This document shows, one piece after another, positions 24,025 to 33,589 of a DNA stretch of 64,000 bases (positions are counted from its first letter, which is position 1; each line of letters starts with the position of its first letter). The stretch comes from Uloborus plumipes (lineage: Eukaryota; Arthropoda; Arachnida; Araneae; Uloboridae). The notes below the pieces were generated by a model. That model saw only the letters and a program-made list of their open reading frames with translations, did not search any database and was not told the DNA's origin. The stretch is from NCBI GenBank assembly GCA_038373865.1, contig JAXGGA010001144.1:1-64000 (forward strand), written 5' to 3'. The translations under genes were made by a program, and so were the position numbers.

Positions 24025-24237
24025 CAGGGCTGCGGAGTCGGACTAAGACTGAAAAATCCCTTGCTGACTCGAAAGAAAATGACACTTTCTGAACTGTCTG
24101 AAAAATTCCAACAGTCGGACTCTTGGAATTTTTCATGCAGTTCGGAAAATCTCATTTTCTTCCGAGTCCGCAGCTCTATCACGGTTACGGAATCTTCAGT
24201 CCGACTGATTTTTACGTAAAGGAATCGGAGTCGGTTA
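24025..24237. mobile_element. Fragment of a hAT-type element (CAGGGCTGCGGAGTCGG end)
   Basis: CAGGGCTGCGGAGTCGGACT at 24025 is followed by repeated short GAGTC/GACTC phrases (GGACTCTTGGAATTTTTCAT, GAGTCCGCAGCTC, GGAATCGGAGTCGG). CAGGG ends with GGAGTCGG blocks are common in hAT-type repeats. No right terminus or duplication is found, so it is partial or diverged. Confidence 0.45.
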
Positions 24238-25639
24238 AATTCTTTCTACTCTTCTCTTTCCATTCATATTTCCTAAGCCCACTTCACCTCTTCCCCTTTT
24301 TTATTACTTGCCCTTCATTTCTCTGAGTTAATTCGTGATCTACTTCTGTCTCGGAAGAAGAAAAAGAAGCATTTAATGCCAAAAATTCACTCTCGTTCTA
24401 CATGGGCAATTAAATACCTATTTTTAAATTTTCTAACATAGGGTCATTCCATTTTAAATCAACAAATTTTCAAAAAAGTTGTTGCATCACCATTTTTGAT
24501 TTTGATGAAAATTAGCATGTGTATTCCTTTTACTTCCCAGAGCTCAAAATAGTGTTCATTTTATTTTTAAAAAATTTACCCTTTGATATATAGGCCATTT
24601 TCGTTGTTGGCAACAGCGAAAATCGGGCGTTTTGATGCTTTGTCTTATGAACTATAACTTTTTTTCTATCAAAGATTTTGAGCTCAAATATAGCTCATTG
24701 GAAAGCTAAGAAAAAGATCTTTTTATATATGCTATCAATAAATTTCAGATTTTAAAAAAATATTTATTTTTTCAAGGTCAAAGTTCACGACGAAAATAAC
24801 ATTTTTTACTACTTTCGAGCATTAAAAAACCCATGAAGGGTTCAAAGTAACAAGCCGATTTTTTCATCATATATTCATAGTCATGGTTACTTACTGTATA
24901 AAAAAAATTGGCTTGTTACTCCACCCCCTTTATGAGATATGCCCCCCCAAAGTTGTAAATTTTTTAAAAAATCCAATTTTCAACGCTAAAAAAATGCATG
25001 TGGGGGGCAAGATAAAAAATTTTTTATATGTGGTATGTTAAGTACTTTTTACCAGCTTTCTAATAAAACAAAAGTTGCTTTGTTATTCAAAGGCGTTTGG
25101 CAGATATAAGGGACTGAACTTTCAAAAAATTGCACAAAAACAACACGATTATTTTCATTTTTTTAAATCTTTTTTTTTATTTAAATGTAATTATATACCT
25201 TATTCTTTGCTTTAAATGCTAAAAAAAGACTAAGAAGAGCAATGAAGAAACATATTTAAAGTTTAATAAGATAATTTAATATTTTTAACACCTAGGAATA
25301 TAGAATACCACTAAACTTGTCTGATTTTTAAACATCTGATTGCTACCTACAACAGGACTGAGCATTTTTCAACTTGTCCAGGTTTGTTCATACCATGTGG
25401 TCATCCTTGTTCTGGCTTGCTCTCACATGTGTATCTTAGTTGTCTTTCAAATTCTGAAATAAGTAGGTTGTTGTGCTAGTGTTTCTGCTGTAAAATCTTG
25501 TGAAGCTGATGTGATTTCTTTTCATTTCAAGTTCATTCATATTCACAGAATGTTTTGTTAAAGGTAAAAGAAGAAATTCTTTAGAATCCTTAAATATAAA
25601 TTTAAATTTGTCTTTCTACATGTGAACAGTGAATAAGTT

Positions 25640-25825
25640 ATGGATAATCCTAAATGCTCCATAGGAGTTTTTGAGAATGATGATCGTAATATATTAAGTT
25701 ACAGTAGGCAGTCTACTGTAAATAGTATTTCTGAGTACAGTGATAATGATAAAACTTTACTGCACCTGAGAACTAGGAGTAAAACTATTGAAACTGTTTG
25801 TACCTACCAGCAAGAAGTTCCATAA
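25640..25825 (+). CDS. Small arm ORF of the 2.8-kb palindrome, left copy
   Basis: A 61-codon frame starting MDNPKCSIGVFENDD, rich in Ser, Asp and Asn, with no motif I recognise. It lies at the inner end of the left arm and its mirror copy is at 25785-26027 on the minus strand. It stops at the central spacer. It may be the amino-terminal remnant of a loop-gene protein cut off when the element became a full palindrome, or it may be non-coding. Start and function are uncertain. Confidence 0.3.
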   Translation: MDNPKCSIGVFENDDRNILSYSRQSTVNSISEYSDNDKTLLHLRTRSKTIETVCTYQQEVP

Positions 25826-26027
25826 AGGTGGCAAAATTTGGCAAGAATTTTTTTGCATGGTAGGTACAAACAGTTTCAATAGTTTTACACCTAGTTCTCA
25901 GGTGCAGTAAAGTTTTATCATTATCACTGTACTCAGAAATACTATTTACAGTAGACTGCCTACTGTAACTTAAAATATTACAATCATCATTCTCAAAAAC
26001 TCCTATGGAGCATTTAGGGTTATCCAT
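25785..26027 (-). CDS. Small arm ORF of the 2.8-kb palindrome, right copy
   Basis: An 80-codon mirror copy of the ORF at 25640. Over the shared 56 residues I see two replacements (Arg to Cys, Ser to Cys). It reads on through the spacer and into the complement of the left arm, so its last about 24 residues are unlike the left copy. No recognised domain; coding status is uncertain. Confidence 0.28.
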   Translation of the reverse strand: MDNPKCSIGVFENDDCNILSYSRQSTVNSISEYSDNDKTLLHLRTRCKTIETVCTYHAKKFLPNFATFMELLAGRYKQFQ

Positions 26028-27221
26028 AACTTATTCACTGTTTACATGTAGAAAGACAAATTTAAATTTATATTTAAGGATTCTAAAGAATTTCTTCTTT
26101 TACCTTTAACAAAACATTCTGTGAATATGAATGAACTTGAAATGAAAAGAAATCACATCAGCTTCACAAGATTTTACAGCAGAAACACTAGCTCAACAAC
26201 CTACTTCTTTCAGAATTTGAAAGACAACTAAGATACACATGTGAGAGCAAGCCAGAACAAGGATAACCACATGGTATGAACAAACCTGGACAAGTTGAGA
26301 AATGCTCAGTCCTGTTGTAGGTAGCAATCAGATGTTTAAAAATCAGACAAGTTTAGTGGTATTCTATATTCCCAGGTGTTAAAAATATTAAATTATCTTA
26401 TTAAACTTTAAATATGTTTCTTCATTGCTCTTCTTAGTCTTTTTTTAGCATTTAAGGCAAAGAATAAGGTATATAATTACATTTAAATAAAAAAAAAAGA
26501 TTTAAAAAATGAAAATAATCGTGTTGTTTTTGTGCAATTTTTTGAAAGTTCAGTCCCTTATATCTGCCAAACGCCTTTGAATAACAAAGCAACTTTTGTT
26601 TTATTAGAAAGCTGGTAAAAAGTACTTAAAATACCACATGTAAAAAATTTTTTATCTTGCCCCCCACATGCATTTTTTTAGCGTTGAAAATTGGATTTTT
26701 TAAAAAATTTACAACTTTGGGGGGGCATATCTCATAAAGGGGGTGGAGTAACAAACCAATTTTTTTTATACAGTAAGTAACCATGACTATGAATATATGA
26801 TGAAAAAATCGGCTTGTTACTTTGAACCCTTCATGGGTTTTTTAATGTTCGAAAGTAGTAAAAAATGTCATTTTCGTCGTGAGCTTTGACCTTGAAAAAA
26901 TAAATATTTTTTTTAAATCTGAAATTTATTGATAGCATATATAAAAAGATCTTTTTCTTAGCTTTCCAATGAGCTATATTTCAGCTCAAAATCTTTGATA
27001 GAAAAAAAGTTATAGTTCATCAAACAAAGCATCAAAACGCCCAATTTTCGCTTTTGCCAACAACAAAAATGGCCTATATATCAAAGGGTAAATTTTTTAA
27101 AAATAAAATGAACCCTGTTTTGAGCTTTGGGAAGTAAAAGGAATACACATGCAAATTTTCATCAAAATCAAAAATGGTGATGCGCACCCCATTTGTTGAT
27201 TTAAAATGGAATGACTCCATA

Positions 27222-27556
27222 TAAATTCATTTGCTGTAAAACCTTAGTGACTGACAGAGTGACAGATGTCATCTTTTCTTGTTGATAATGTCATTCTGTA
27301 GTAATTTTATTATACTAGTTCTATCGCGGGTGGGTAGCTAGGTGAATTAATTGGTGGGACAAACTTTTTGATCGATGTCAGAAACGAATTTGAATAGTTA
27401 TAAAGATAGTTTTCTTAGCTGAGATAACTAATTTATTTCAAGATTGCTTTTGAACTGAATCACTCATTTCACAAACCAGTCAAACGATAAAATTTCTAAT
27501 TTTAGGAAATCAAATCATCACATTAAATTTTTCATTCGCGATTACAACATTTTTAC
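27222..27556. other. No gene recognised
   Basis: AT-rich spacer between the palindrome and a SINE. Nothing supportable was seen. Confidence 0.4.
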
Positions 27557-27832
27557 CTTTTTTTTGTCGTGTGCCAGCTAGGTTGGCAATGGAGTGCGCT
27601 GCTTCACTTTTGAAACTGTACCGTAATTTGATATGAAGTCCAACTTCCACAGTACACGCATGCCATAGGGACCCGTTTATAGGGTAGGCAACCTTTCACA
27701 GCACAACACATTCACACAAAGAAAGGACAAGTGCAGGAGAAAGAAAGCACATCCATGCCCAAGCCGGGACTCGAACCCGGGGCCACATCATCCGTGGCAG
27801 ACTGCTTTGACCGCTAGACAAGGTGGCCGGCG
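27557..27832 (-). mobile_element. tRNA-derived SINE (SINE-A copy 1)
   Basis: On the minus strand it starts GCCGGCCACCTTGTCTAGCG and contains a tRNA-like head with A-box-like TGTCTAGCGGTCAAAG and a good B box, GGGTTCGAGTCCC. A unique body follows, with TTTGTGTGAATGTGTTGTGC, then an A-rich tail. The flanks ACATTTTTAC (27547-27556) and ACATTTTTTAC (27833-27843) are near-identical target duplications. The second copy at 52229 shares the head and the body to the AGCTGGCA phrase. Confidence 0.85.
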
Positions 27833-28037
27833 ACATTTTTTACTGAAAAAAACATATTTGATGTGCATACGTTTCAGTTTAATACACTGTAATGTTTTTC
27901 AAAAAGTTTTTTAATCAGAGTAAAAATGCTTTTTCGAACTTTTAGCAATGCTTGTCTCTTGACTGGTTTTTGAAACAAACCGTTCAATTGTGGATTATGG
28001 ACTTTTGAATCTGTGAAAACTTGAAAACAATCCACAT

Positions 28038-28213
28038 CAGGGACGTCATTTCGAATTTTTCCAGGGGGGGGGGGGGGCAAAGGGTGCATACACAATGTAA
28101 AATTTCCAAAAAGTGTCGAAAACCACGCCCACTTATATGCCAATACATTGATTTCCCAAAGGGGGGAAGGGGGGCAAATGACCCCCCCACCTGCCCCCTA
28201 AATGACGGGCCTG
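28038..28213. mobile_element. 176-bp hAT-type MITE (CAGGSMCGTCA family)
   Basis: The ends are CAGGGACGTCATTT and AAATGACGGGCCTG. The flanks ATCCACAT (28030-28037) and GTCCACAT (28214-28221) match 7/8. Runs of G just inside the left end and of C near the right, and a core with ACCACGCCCACTTATATG, are shared with the outer element at 46841-47839. Confidence 0.8.
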
Positions 28214-28221
28214 GTCCACAT

Positions 28222-28910
28222 TTTCTCGTTATGAGTATCTCGTCCCGATGCTTTTCTCGTTAAAGTCATGAATGAATTGAAAAGCATATTTTACCATTTA
28301 CTGGTCAATTATTGTAACTTCTTTTTATTTAGGTCATTCCAATGCATTTTCTAGTTCGACTTATTTTTGCCCTTCAAATAATCTCTCCAATTCCTCAACT
28401 TCAGATTTGAGGATCTTGAAACCATAATATCGAATGACAAGATGAAAACAAAATTGCAACGAAAATACAAATAGTGCGGTTGAAACGCCGTTTATCTTTC
28501 GCCTCGCGAACTCATTATTCTTCCGCCGAGAATGGCATCATCCTGAATATACGGGGTCAAATAATTAACGAGCAGGGATCCCACTGGGACATCTCCTCAG
28601 TGTGTTGTGGGTTCTTATTTTTTCGCAATGAATGGTTTCACTTTTGACAGCATTTGTCTTTCCAAAAGTTCTAATGGCCGCCTCATAAAAAGGTTAAGCC
28701 TCGTTACCCAAAACTTTGCGGCGTGAATCATCGGGCTTTGGGATTTTCAGAAGAGATCCAGCTCCAGATGTGTAAAATCTGTGATAAAAAGAGAGCCGAA
28801 ATTGAGTAGAAAATAGTTATATTTCAGAAAATGTTCGTTGTAAATTATTCTTCGACTGACTAATTATTTGCACTAGAACTGATTATTTCTTTACCTCGAC
28901 ATTCATTTGC
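28222..28910. other. No gene recognised
   Basis: Unassigned sequence between a MITE and the large palindrome. The short frames are not convincing and no transposon ends were found. Confidence 0.4.
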
Positions 28911-29317
28911 ATAAGGGCAATTCCACGTCAGATCAATCACCTTCTTGACCCGACCATCTCCGATTTTCACGAAATTTGGTATAAAGGACACATATGACAA
29001 GATAAGTAATTCTGAAAATTTTTAGATTTTTATTGTAAAAATTGTACGAAATACAGGGCTGTAAAAAAGCGTAAAAAGTGCGAAAAAAGCAAAAAGTTGT
29101 CACATTCCAATGACCGTAACTTTTCTCCTAATTACAGCAGAATAAAAACTTAAATGCCGTTGCAAAGCTGAAGAATGGAGCTTTCTTTTGATATATTACA
29201 TGACTTTATTGCGATAGGTTAAGGTTTCAAGGTCATTCACCGTGACTTTTGACCTTGAATATCTCAAAACACGCCCCCTTAGAATTTCTTCAAAAAAATA
29301 TATTTTATAGCTCCAAC

Positions 29318-30561
29318 CAGGGTTCGCCGATATATATCAGTCGATATATATCATGATATATATCCGATATTTATTCTGAAAATATCACGATATTTTGATA
29401 TTTTCGATATTTATTTTTTGATAGCGATATTTTCAATAGAAAAGTTGTCTTCATCATATTAATGATGTCATCTTTAGTATGATGTAATAATGTGATATTC
29501 CTTTTTTATTTTCTAATAATAAAATTAAAAGTTACAAAATAACTTGAATAGAGATGAAAAATGCCTGGTTAAAAATGAAAAGTTAATCAGAATATGGAAA
29601 TGTGTCTAATGTTTGTAGAATGTGTGCTAGTGGTAAACAACAGATGTTTTATTTTTGTTAAAATAGCTAACAAAAGAAAAATAAGTGAAACAGCTAATAC
29701 TAAAGTAAAGTCACTTAATGTTAATAAAAATTTAAAGTTGCTAAAAATAAAATAATGAATAATATGAAAGAGTGAAAAAAAATATAAGTTAGCTAGAAAT
29801 AAAAATATTAAGTTATTAAAAACAAAGACATAAAGTTTTTTTTTTAATTCATAATTTTATATTCCAAATTTGAATGCAACATATAGTTTTTGTTTTAGTA
29901 ACAAAATTAACTATGTAAAACTAAACAAAAGATTTAAATTTTGTATTTTTGTTCAGTTACAGTTTTGGTTTATGTCTTTGCAATGTGATAAAACAATAAA
30001 TAAGGTGTTTAATTCTAATGTTTTAAAAATAAAGTCAATATTATAGTTTGAAGTATTAATTACTAAAACAAGTTATGGTATAAATGAAAAAATATATAAA
30101 TATTACATATTGTAATAATCAATTACACTAATATAACGTACGGTTATCAATAAGTTTTCATGTTTTGGTTTTGCTTTTACATTATAGTTGATATTTATGT
30201 ATATGATACTGTAATTATTTTCATATGAACATAATAGCCAATATCCAGTATAGTAGCCAACATCATCATTAGGTTATATAATTTTTAAAACATTAAACTG
30301 TTACATTTCAGCAAAAATGGCTGCATAACATTTCATTGTATGTGAATTTTAATGTATATTAATGTAGAGAAATATTGAAAGAAACATTAATTTTTAGTCT
30401 ATATTGTAATAATACTTATTTAAGGAAATAAATAACATTCATTTGAGGATATAGTTACTATTTAAAGAATTAAGCTTGCGCGAATTGAAAATATCCGATA
30501 TATATCAAAATATCGGATATTTTCGATATTTTCGAAAATATCACGATATTTACGAACCCTG
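29318..30561. mobile_element. 1244-bp hAT-type element nested in the palindrome's left arm
   Basis: GCTCCAAC at 29310-29317 is repeated at 30562-30569, a perfect 8-bp duplication. The ends are CAGGGTTCGCCGATAT and ATATTTACGAACCCTG. Subterminal regions are packed with GATATAT/ATATCGAT-type short repeats, and the interior is about 80% A/T without coding capacity. The right arm of the host palindrome has the uninterrupted GGCTCCAAC... equivalent (near 32837-32845 on the minus strand), giving the empty site in the same molecule. Confidence 0.92.
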
Positions 30562-31303
30562 GCTCCAACACTATACTTCCACTATACCAAAACTTAGACT
30601 GGCACCGCAATGGCAAGGTACTCAAAAAAAATCAGGAATGTTTACATGTTTTACATTAGGAACTCCGTATGTCAAGTCAGTCATTTTCTCGACATCACCA
30701 TTTTCGATTTTAATGAAATTTGGTGTGAAGGACACATACAGCAAGATAAATAATCCTGCAAATTTCTTTATTTGTATTGTAGAAATTGCGCAAAATACAT
30801 TACTGTAAAAAAACGTTAAAAAGTGCAAAAAACACGAAAACTTGTAACATGCAAATGCTTTTAACTTCTCTTCTAATTACAGTAGAATAAACGTTTAAAA
30901 ACCAATGTAAAGCAAAAGAATAAAGCTTTCTATTGATATACTACATCACTTTTTTAAAGAAAGGTTAAGGTTGAACATCTGAAAAGACACCACCTTAGAA
31001 TTTCTTGGGAGAAAAAGTATTTTATAGCTCTAACACTATTCTTCCACTGAACCAAAACTTAAGCTGGCACCACAATAAAAGAAGTACTATTAAGACAGTT
31101 TACATATTTTACTTAAATGTTTTACATTACTTCTCTCCTACTAAAATTTTTTTATGTGTTATTCCTGAAATATGTATATTTTCACAAATGAACAGGTTTC
31201 TCAAATAAGGACTAGAATGTAAAAACAATTTTATTTGATAAACATAATTTTTATCTGTAATTAGTAACAAATATTGGAAATCAAAAACTGCAAGTTTTAG
31301 CCA

Positions 31304-31687
31304 ATGACAATTACGATAACAACGATCAAAACAAAGATGTACTCAAACTCAAGTGAATACAAGGTTGAAACAGTTTTGTTAAATCCAATAGAACTGGATA
31401 TAGAGGATATTCACGGCTATGTTGTAGTGGTGCATGTTAAGCATTGGTGGACTGGCTGTGTTTTGGATGTGAATATTCTTACAGAAAAAGTCAAAGTAAG
31501 TTTTTTGCACCTACATGGACTATCTGAGTCATTCTTTTACCCACGGAAGCCAGATATTTTGGAAATGGACAAAATATCAGTAGTTGCAAAGGTTGACTTA
31601 CAAACTGAAAGTGGTCTGACATATACTATCGAGCAAAGAGAAATGGAGATAGTCACCGAAAGATGGCCTCACTTTCTTGAGGTCTGA
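31304..31687 (+). CDS. Intact loop-gene ORF of the foldback element, 127 aa, unknown function
   Basis: One continuous frame from ATG 31304 (Met12 at 31337 is an alternative start that clears the arm) to a stop before 31688. Features: an acidic/hydrophobic stretch at 22-45; WWTGCVLD at 48-55; LHLHG at 68-72; FFYP at 77-80; KVDLQTESGLTY at 96-107. There is no signal peptide, membrane segment or zinc motif. The spacing and the WWxGCVLD box match the broken copy at 8060-8471, so the frame has been under constraint or is a recent copy of a constrained one. It is nearly all of the unique coding content of the 0.76 kb loop. I do not recognise a characterised family. The compact beta-rich look would suit a Tudor/SH3-like fold, but that is a guess. 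It could help the element's mobility, suppress silencing, or be a captured host domain. Confidence 0.55.
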   Translation: MTITITTIKTKMYSNSSEYKVETVLLNPIELDIEDIHGYVVVVHVKHWWTGCVLDVNILTEKVKVSFLHLHGLSESFFYPRKPDILEMDKISVVAKVDLQTESGLTYTIEQREMEIVTERWPHFLEV

Positions 31688-33241
31688 AATGTTATTAACT
31701 AAAGTGCTTCAGTACGTGTAGGTATGAAAAATATTTTCAAAGGTGACACAATATCAGCCAGTAAGATGTGGAAAGCTTAAAATTATTAAATAATATCTGC
31801 AGAACTGTAAGCAAGATGTATATACCTGTTAACTGTACAATGCCTATCCACTGTGGAGCCAGGCCTTGCTTCTTTTTCTTTTTCGAGGGATTACATTAAA
31901 GTCTTGTAATTAGAATTTCTGGTGAGTAATGTAATGATAAAACTACTTTTTTTCTCAAAATAATTCGAGGCTACTTAATTAGTTGTTATAGAGCTTTAAC
32001 AGATAATTTTATTAATGTTGGAGCAGAATTTCTAACATTGGTTGTTAAAAAAAAACTGCCTCTATATGGAAAGCTTTGTCGTTGGCTAAAACTTACAGAT
32101 GATTACTTTTGATGATGATACTTTTGATTTCCAAGATTTGTTACTAATTACAGATAAAATTATGTTATCAAATAAAATTGTTTTTACATTCTAGTCCTTT
32201 TGAGAAACCTATTCATTTGTGAAAATATACATATTTCAGGAATAACACATAAAAAATTTTAGTAGGAGAGAAGTAATGTAAAACATTTAAGAAAAATATG
32301 TAAACTGTCTTAATAGTACTTCTTTTATTGTGGTGCCAGCTTAAGTTTTGGTTCAGTGGAAGAATAGTGTTAGAGCTATAAAATACTTTTTCTCCCAAGA
32401 AATTCTAAGGTGGTGTCTTTTAAGATGTTCAACCTTAACCTTTCTTTAAAAAAGTGATGTAGTATATCAATAGAAAGCTTTATTCTTTTGCTTTACATTG
32501 GTTTTCAAACGTTTATTCTACTGTAATTAGAAGAGAAGTTAAAAGCATTTGCATGTTACAAGTTTTCGTGTTTTTTGCACTTTTTAACGTTTTTTTTACA
32601 GTAATGTATTTTGCGCAATTTCTACAATACAAATAAAGAAATTTGCAGGATTACTTATCTTGCTGTATGTGTCCTTCACACCAAATTTCATTAAAATCGA
32701 AAATGGTGATGTCGAGAAAATGACTGACTTGACATACGGAGTTCCTAATGTAAAACATGTAAACATTCCTGATTTTTTTTGAGTACCTTGCCATTGCGGT
32801 GCCAGTCTAAGTTTTGGTATAGTGGAAGTATAGTGTTGGAGCCATAAAATATATTTTTTTGAAGAAATTCTAAGGGGGCGTGTTTTGAGATATTCAAGGT
32901 CAAAAGTCACGGTGAATGACCTTGAAACCTTAACCTATCGCAATAAAGTCATGTAATATATCAAAAGAAAGCTCCATTCTTCAGCTTTTCAACGGCATTT
33001 AAGATTTTATTCTGCTGTAATTAGGAGAACAGTTACGGTCATTGGAATGTGACAACTTTTTGCTTTTTTCGCACTTTTTACGCTTTTTTACAGCCTTGTA
33101 TTTCGTATAATTTTTACAATAAAAATCTAAAAATTTGCAGAATTACTTATCTTGCCATATGTGTCCTTCATACCAAATTTTGTGAAAATCGGAGATGGTC
33201 GGGTCAAGAAGGTGATTGATCTGACGTGGAATTGCCCATAA

Positions 33242-33439
33242 CCAGTATTATTTATTCCGGTATAACTCGCAGTGTGAGATTTTAAAGTACTACTAACGAC
33301 GACGACCAGAGATATCTGAAACGCCGTTTGGAAACAAATAACAAAAAAGAAAAGACAAAAAATTCATTTATTCATCTTGAGGAAACTGGGATTCCATCAA
33401 TTTTCTTGTCCCGATGCAGCATCTTATATAATGCTACTA
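33242..33439. other. Spacer, nothing recognised
   Basis: Short unique sequence between the large palindrome and a SINE tail fragment. Confidence 0.4.
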
Positions 33440-33451
33440 TAGAAGGAGCAC

Positions 33452-33494
33452 ACTCCAGGGTCCCCCGTACCTACCACAACTCGTGCTTTAACCG
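33452..33494 (-). mobile_element. Truncated SINE-B 3' fragment with 12-bp TSD
   Basis: TAGAAGGAGCAC at 33440-33451 is repeated at 33495-33506. The 43-bp insert on the minus strand matches the last part of the SINE at 50783-51088 (GGTTAAA.CACGA..., GTGGTAGGTACG.GGGACCCT). This is a strongly 5'-truncated target-primed insertion. Confidence 0.75.
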
Positions 33495-33589
33495 TAGAAG
33501 GAGCACCAGAAAAGCTATGGAATCTCAATTTCCGAGAGATTTTCCAGAAAACGGGTAGCTTTTTATGTATTTTTTTACAATGTACAAAC

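Larger units (their letters stand above)
24441..27217. mobile_element. 2.8-kb palindromic foldback element, 4-bp TSD
   Basis: CATA at 24437-24440 and 27218-27221 flank two arms of about 1.37 kb in inverted orientation, meeting at a 50-bp spacer (25809-25858); the geometric centre is 25829. The arms look about 97% identical in stretches compared by eye. The ends read GGGTCATTCCATTTTAAATC (left) and, on the minus strand, GAGTCATTCCATTTTAAATC (right). The terminus, the CAAGGTCAAA block and the GAAAGCT block are shared with the elements at 28915-33237 and 8060-9045. It has no loop gene; each arm instead holds a copy of a short ORF next to the centre. Transcription through it would give a hairpin of more than 1.3 kb of near-perfect duplex. 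Confidence 0.88.
28915..33237. mobile_element. 4.3-kb palindromic foldback element with loop gene
   Basis: ATAA at 28911-28914 and 33238-33241 flank an inverted repeat whose ends read GGGCAATTCCACGTCAGATC on both strands. The left arm is 28915-31312, including a later hAT insertion at 29318-30561; the right arm is 32076-33237. Without the insertion each arm is about 1.15 kb, and paired stretches look about 97% identical. Each arm is also a diverged direct repeat: the phrases around TCCGATTTT..AAATTTGGT, GTAAAAA.CGT.AAAAAGTGC and CTTAGAATTTCTT occur twice per arm. The 763-bp loop (31313-32075) encodes an intact small protein. No recognisable transposase, so mobility may depend on a partner. 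Confidence 0.88.

Noticed and set aside
30476..30828. 110-codon frame and its mirror at 32596-32910
   Set aside because: They fall in the palindrome arms and the nested hAT end; composition and the shared arm sequence explain them. No motif and no independent conservation.
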